A stretch of DNA of 5,475 nt. Source: Streptosporangiaceae bacterium (GTDB taxonomy: Bacteria; Actinomycetota; Actinomycetes; Streptosporangiales; Streptosporangiaceae). The stretch is from the NCBI GenBank assembly GCA_030040815.1, contig JASHSZ010000208.1, forward strand, positions 1-5,475. The letters are read 5' to 3'. Shown piece by piece: positions 5,378 to 5,475 of this stretch. Numbering within the stretch: the first letter of the stretch is position 1; every line of letters starts with the position of its first letter. The notes under the pieces were generated by a model that saw only the letters and a list, made by a program, of their open reading frames with translations, searched no databases and was not told where the DNA came from. Position numbers and translations under genes: made by a program.

Positions 5378-5475
5378 TCAGAACAACACCGACATGAACG
5401 TGCCGACGTCGGTGAACCCAGCGTGCCGGTACGCGGCTCTGGCCGGAAGGTTGTAGTCGTTCACGTACAGGCTGA
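5378..5475 (-). CDS. GNAT-family N-acetyltransferase, C-terminal fragment (runs off the right edge)
   Basis: GNAT enzymes transfer an acetyl group from acetyl-CoA to an amine. Only the last 31 codons and the TGA stop (complement of 5378-5380) are present. They read SLYVNDYNLPARAAYRHAG and then FTDVGTFMSVLF. The pattern L.VN..N..A...Y...GF..VG is the closing part of the GNAT fold: the Asn and Tyr lie near the CoA-binding and catalytic end, and GF..VG begins the last strand. This tail closely resembles the DUF4081-type GNAT protein encoded next to ispG in many actinobacteria (Rv2867c in M. tuberculosis, from memory). The frame is too short for automatic detection but is continuous to the window edge. 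The substrate cannot be stated. Confidence 0.85.
   Translation of the reverse strand, partial: SLYVNDYNLPARAAYRHAGFTDVGTFMSVLF

Noticed and set aside
1..5475. Mobile element, CRISPR array, tRNA, rRNA or riboswitch
   Set aside because: No transposase or integrase motifs, no regularly spaced repeats, no cloverleaf or rRNA-like segment, and no recognisable riboswitch core were seen on either strand.

Overview
The window is high-GC DNA with the codon use, GTG starts and gene families of an actinobacterium. RimP/NusA with an adjacent DUF4439 gene, an XRE-DUF5753 regulator, a HelD-type RNA polymerase helicase and a GNAT enzyme ending in ...GTFMSVLF are all typical of that phylum. The XRE-DUF5753 gene with a small Trp-rich partner resembles Streptosporangiales-like genomes, but that placement is only an inference.

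Layout, left to right. (1) Positions 1-678, minus strand: the start of nusA (the rest lies outside the window) and all of rimP, overlapping by 11 bp, the usual core transcription/ribosome-maturation block. (2) Positions 679-841: divergent intergenic region. (3) Positions 842-1842, plus strand: two ferritin-like genes joined by an ATGA overlap. The first carries a Tat-type lipoprotein signal; the second is a DUF4439 protein with no signal peptide. (4) Positions 1839-2141, minus strand: a 100-residue protein of unknown function with an RWWFWWSW motif. (5) Positions 2142-2348: an AT-richer divergent intergenic region with small inverted and direct repeats. (6) Positions 2349-3200, plus strand: an XRE-family HTH regulator with a C-terminal DUF5753 domain. 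(7) Positions 3187-5271, minus strand: a 694-residue UvrD/HelD-like ATPase, probably an RNA polymerase recycling or rescue factor of the HelD/HelR group. (8) Positions 5378-5475, minus strand: the last 31 codons of a GNAT acetyltransferase.

How the genes may work together. NusA, RimP and the HelD-like protein all act on RNA polymerase or the ribosome, but the HelD-like gene is separated from nusA-rimP and is not clearly in their operon. The XRE gene and the Trp-rich gene share a divergent control region and probably form a small accessory module, lacking the DUF397 partner that usually accompanies such regulators. Genes at both convergent junctions overlap (4 bp and 14 bp), so there is no room for conventional terminators there. 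I found no RNA genes, CRISPR array, insertion sequence or phage genes. Nothing here clearly amounts to a new system. The points most worth checking are the XRE/Trp-rich pair and its candidate operators, the compact HelD-like protein, and the coupled ferritin-like pair predicted to sit on opposite sides of the membrane.
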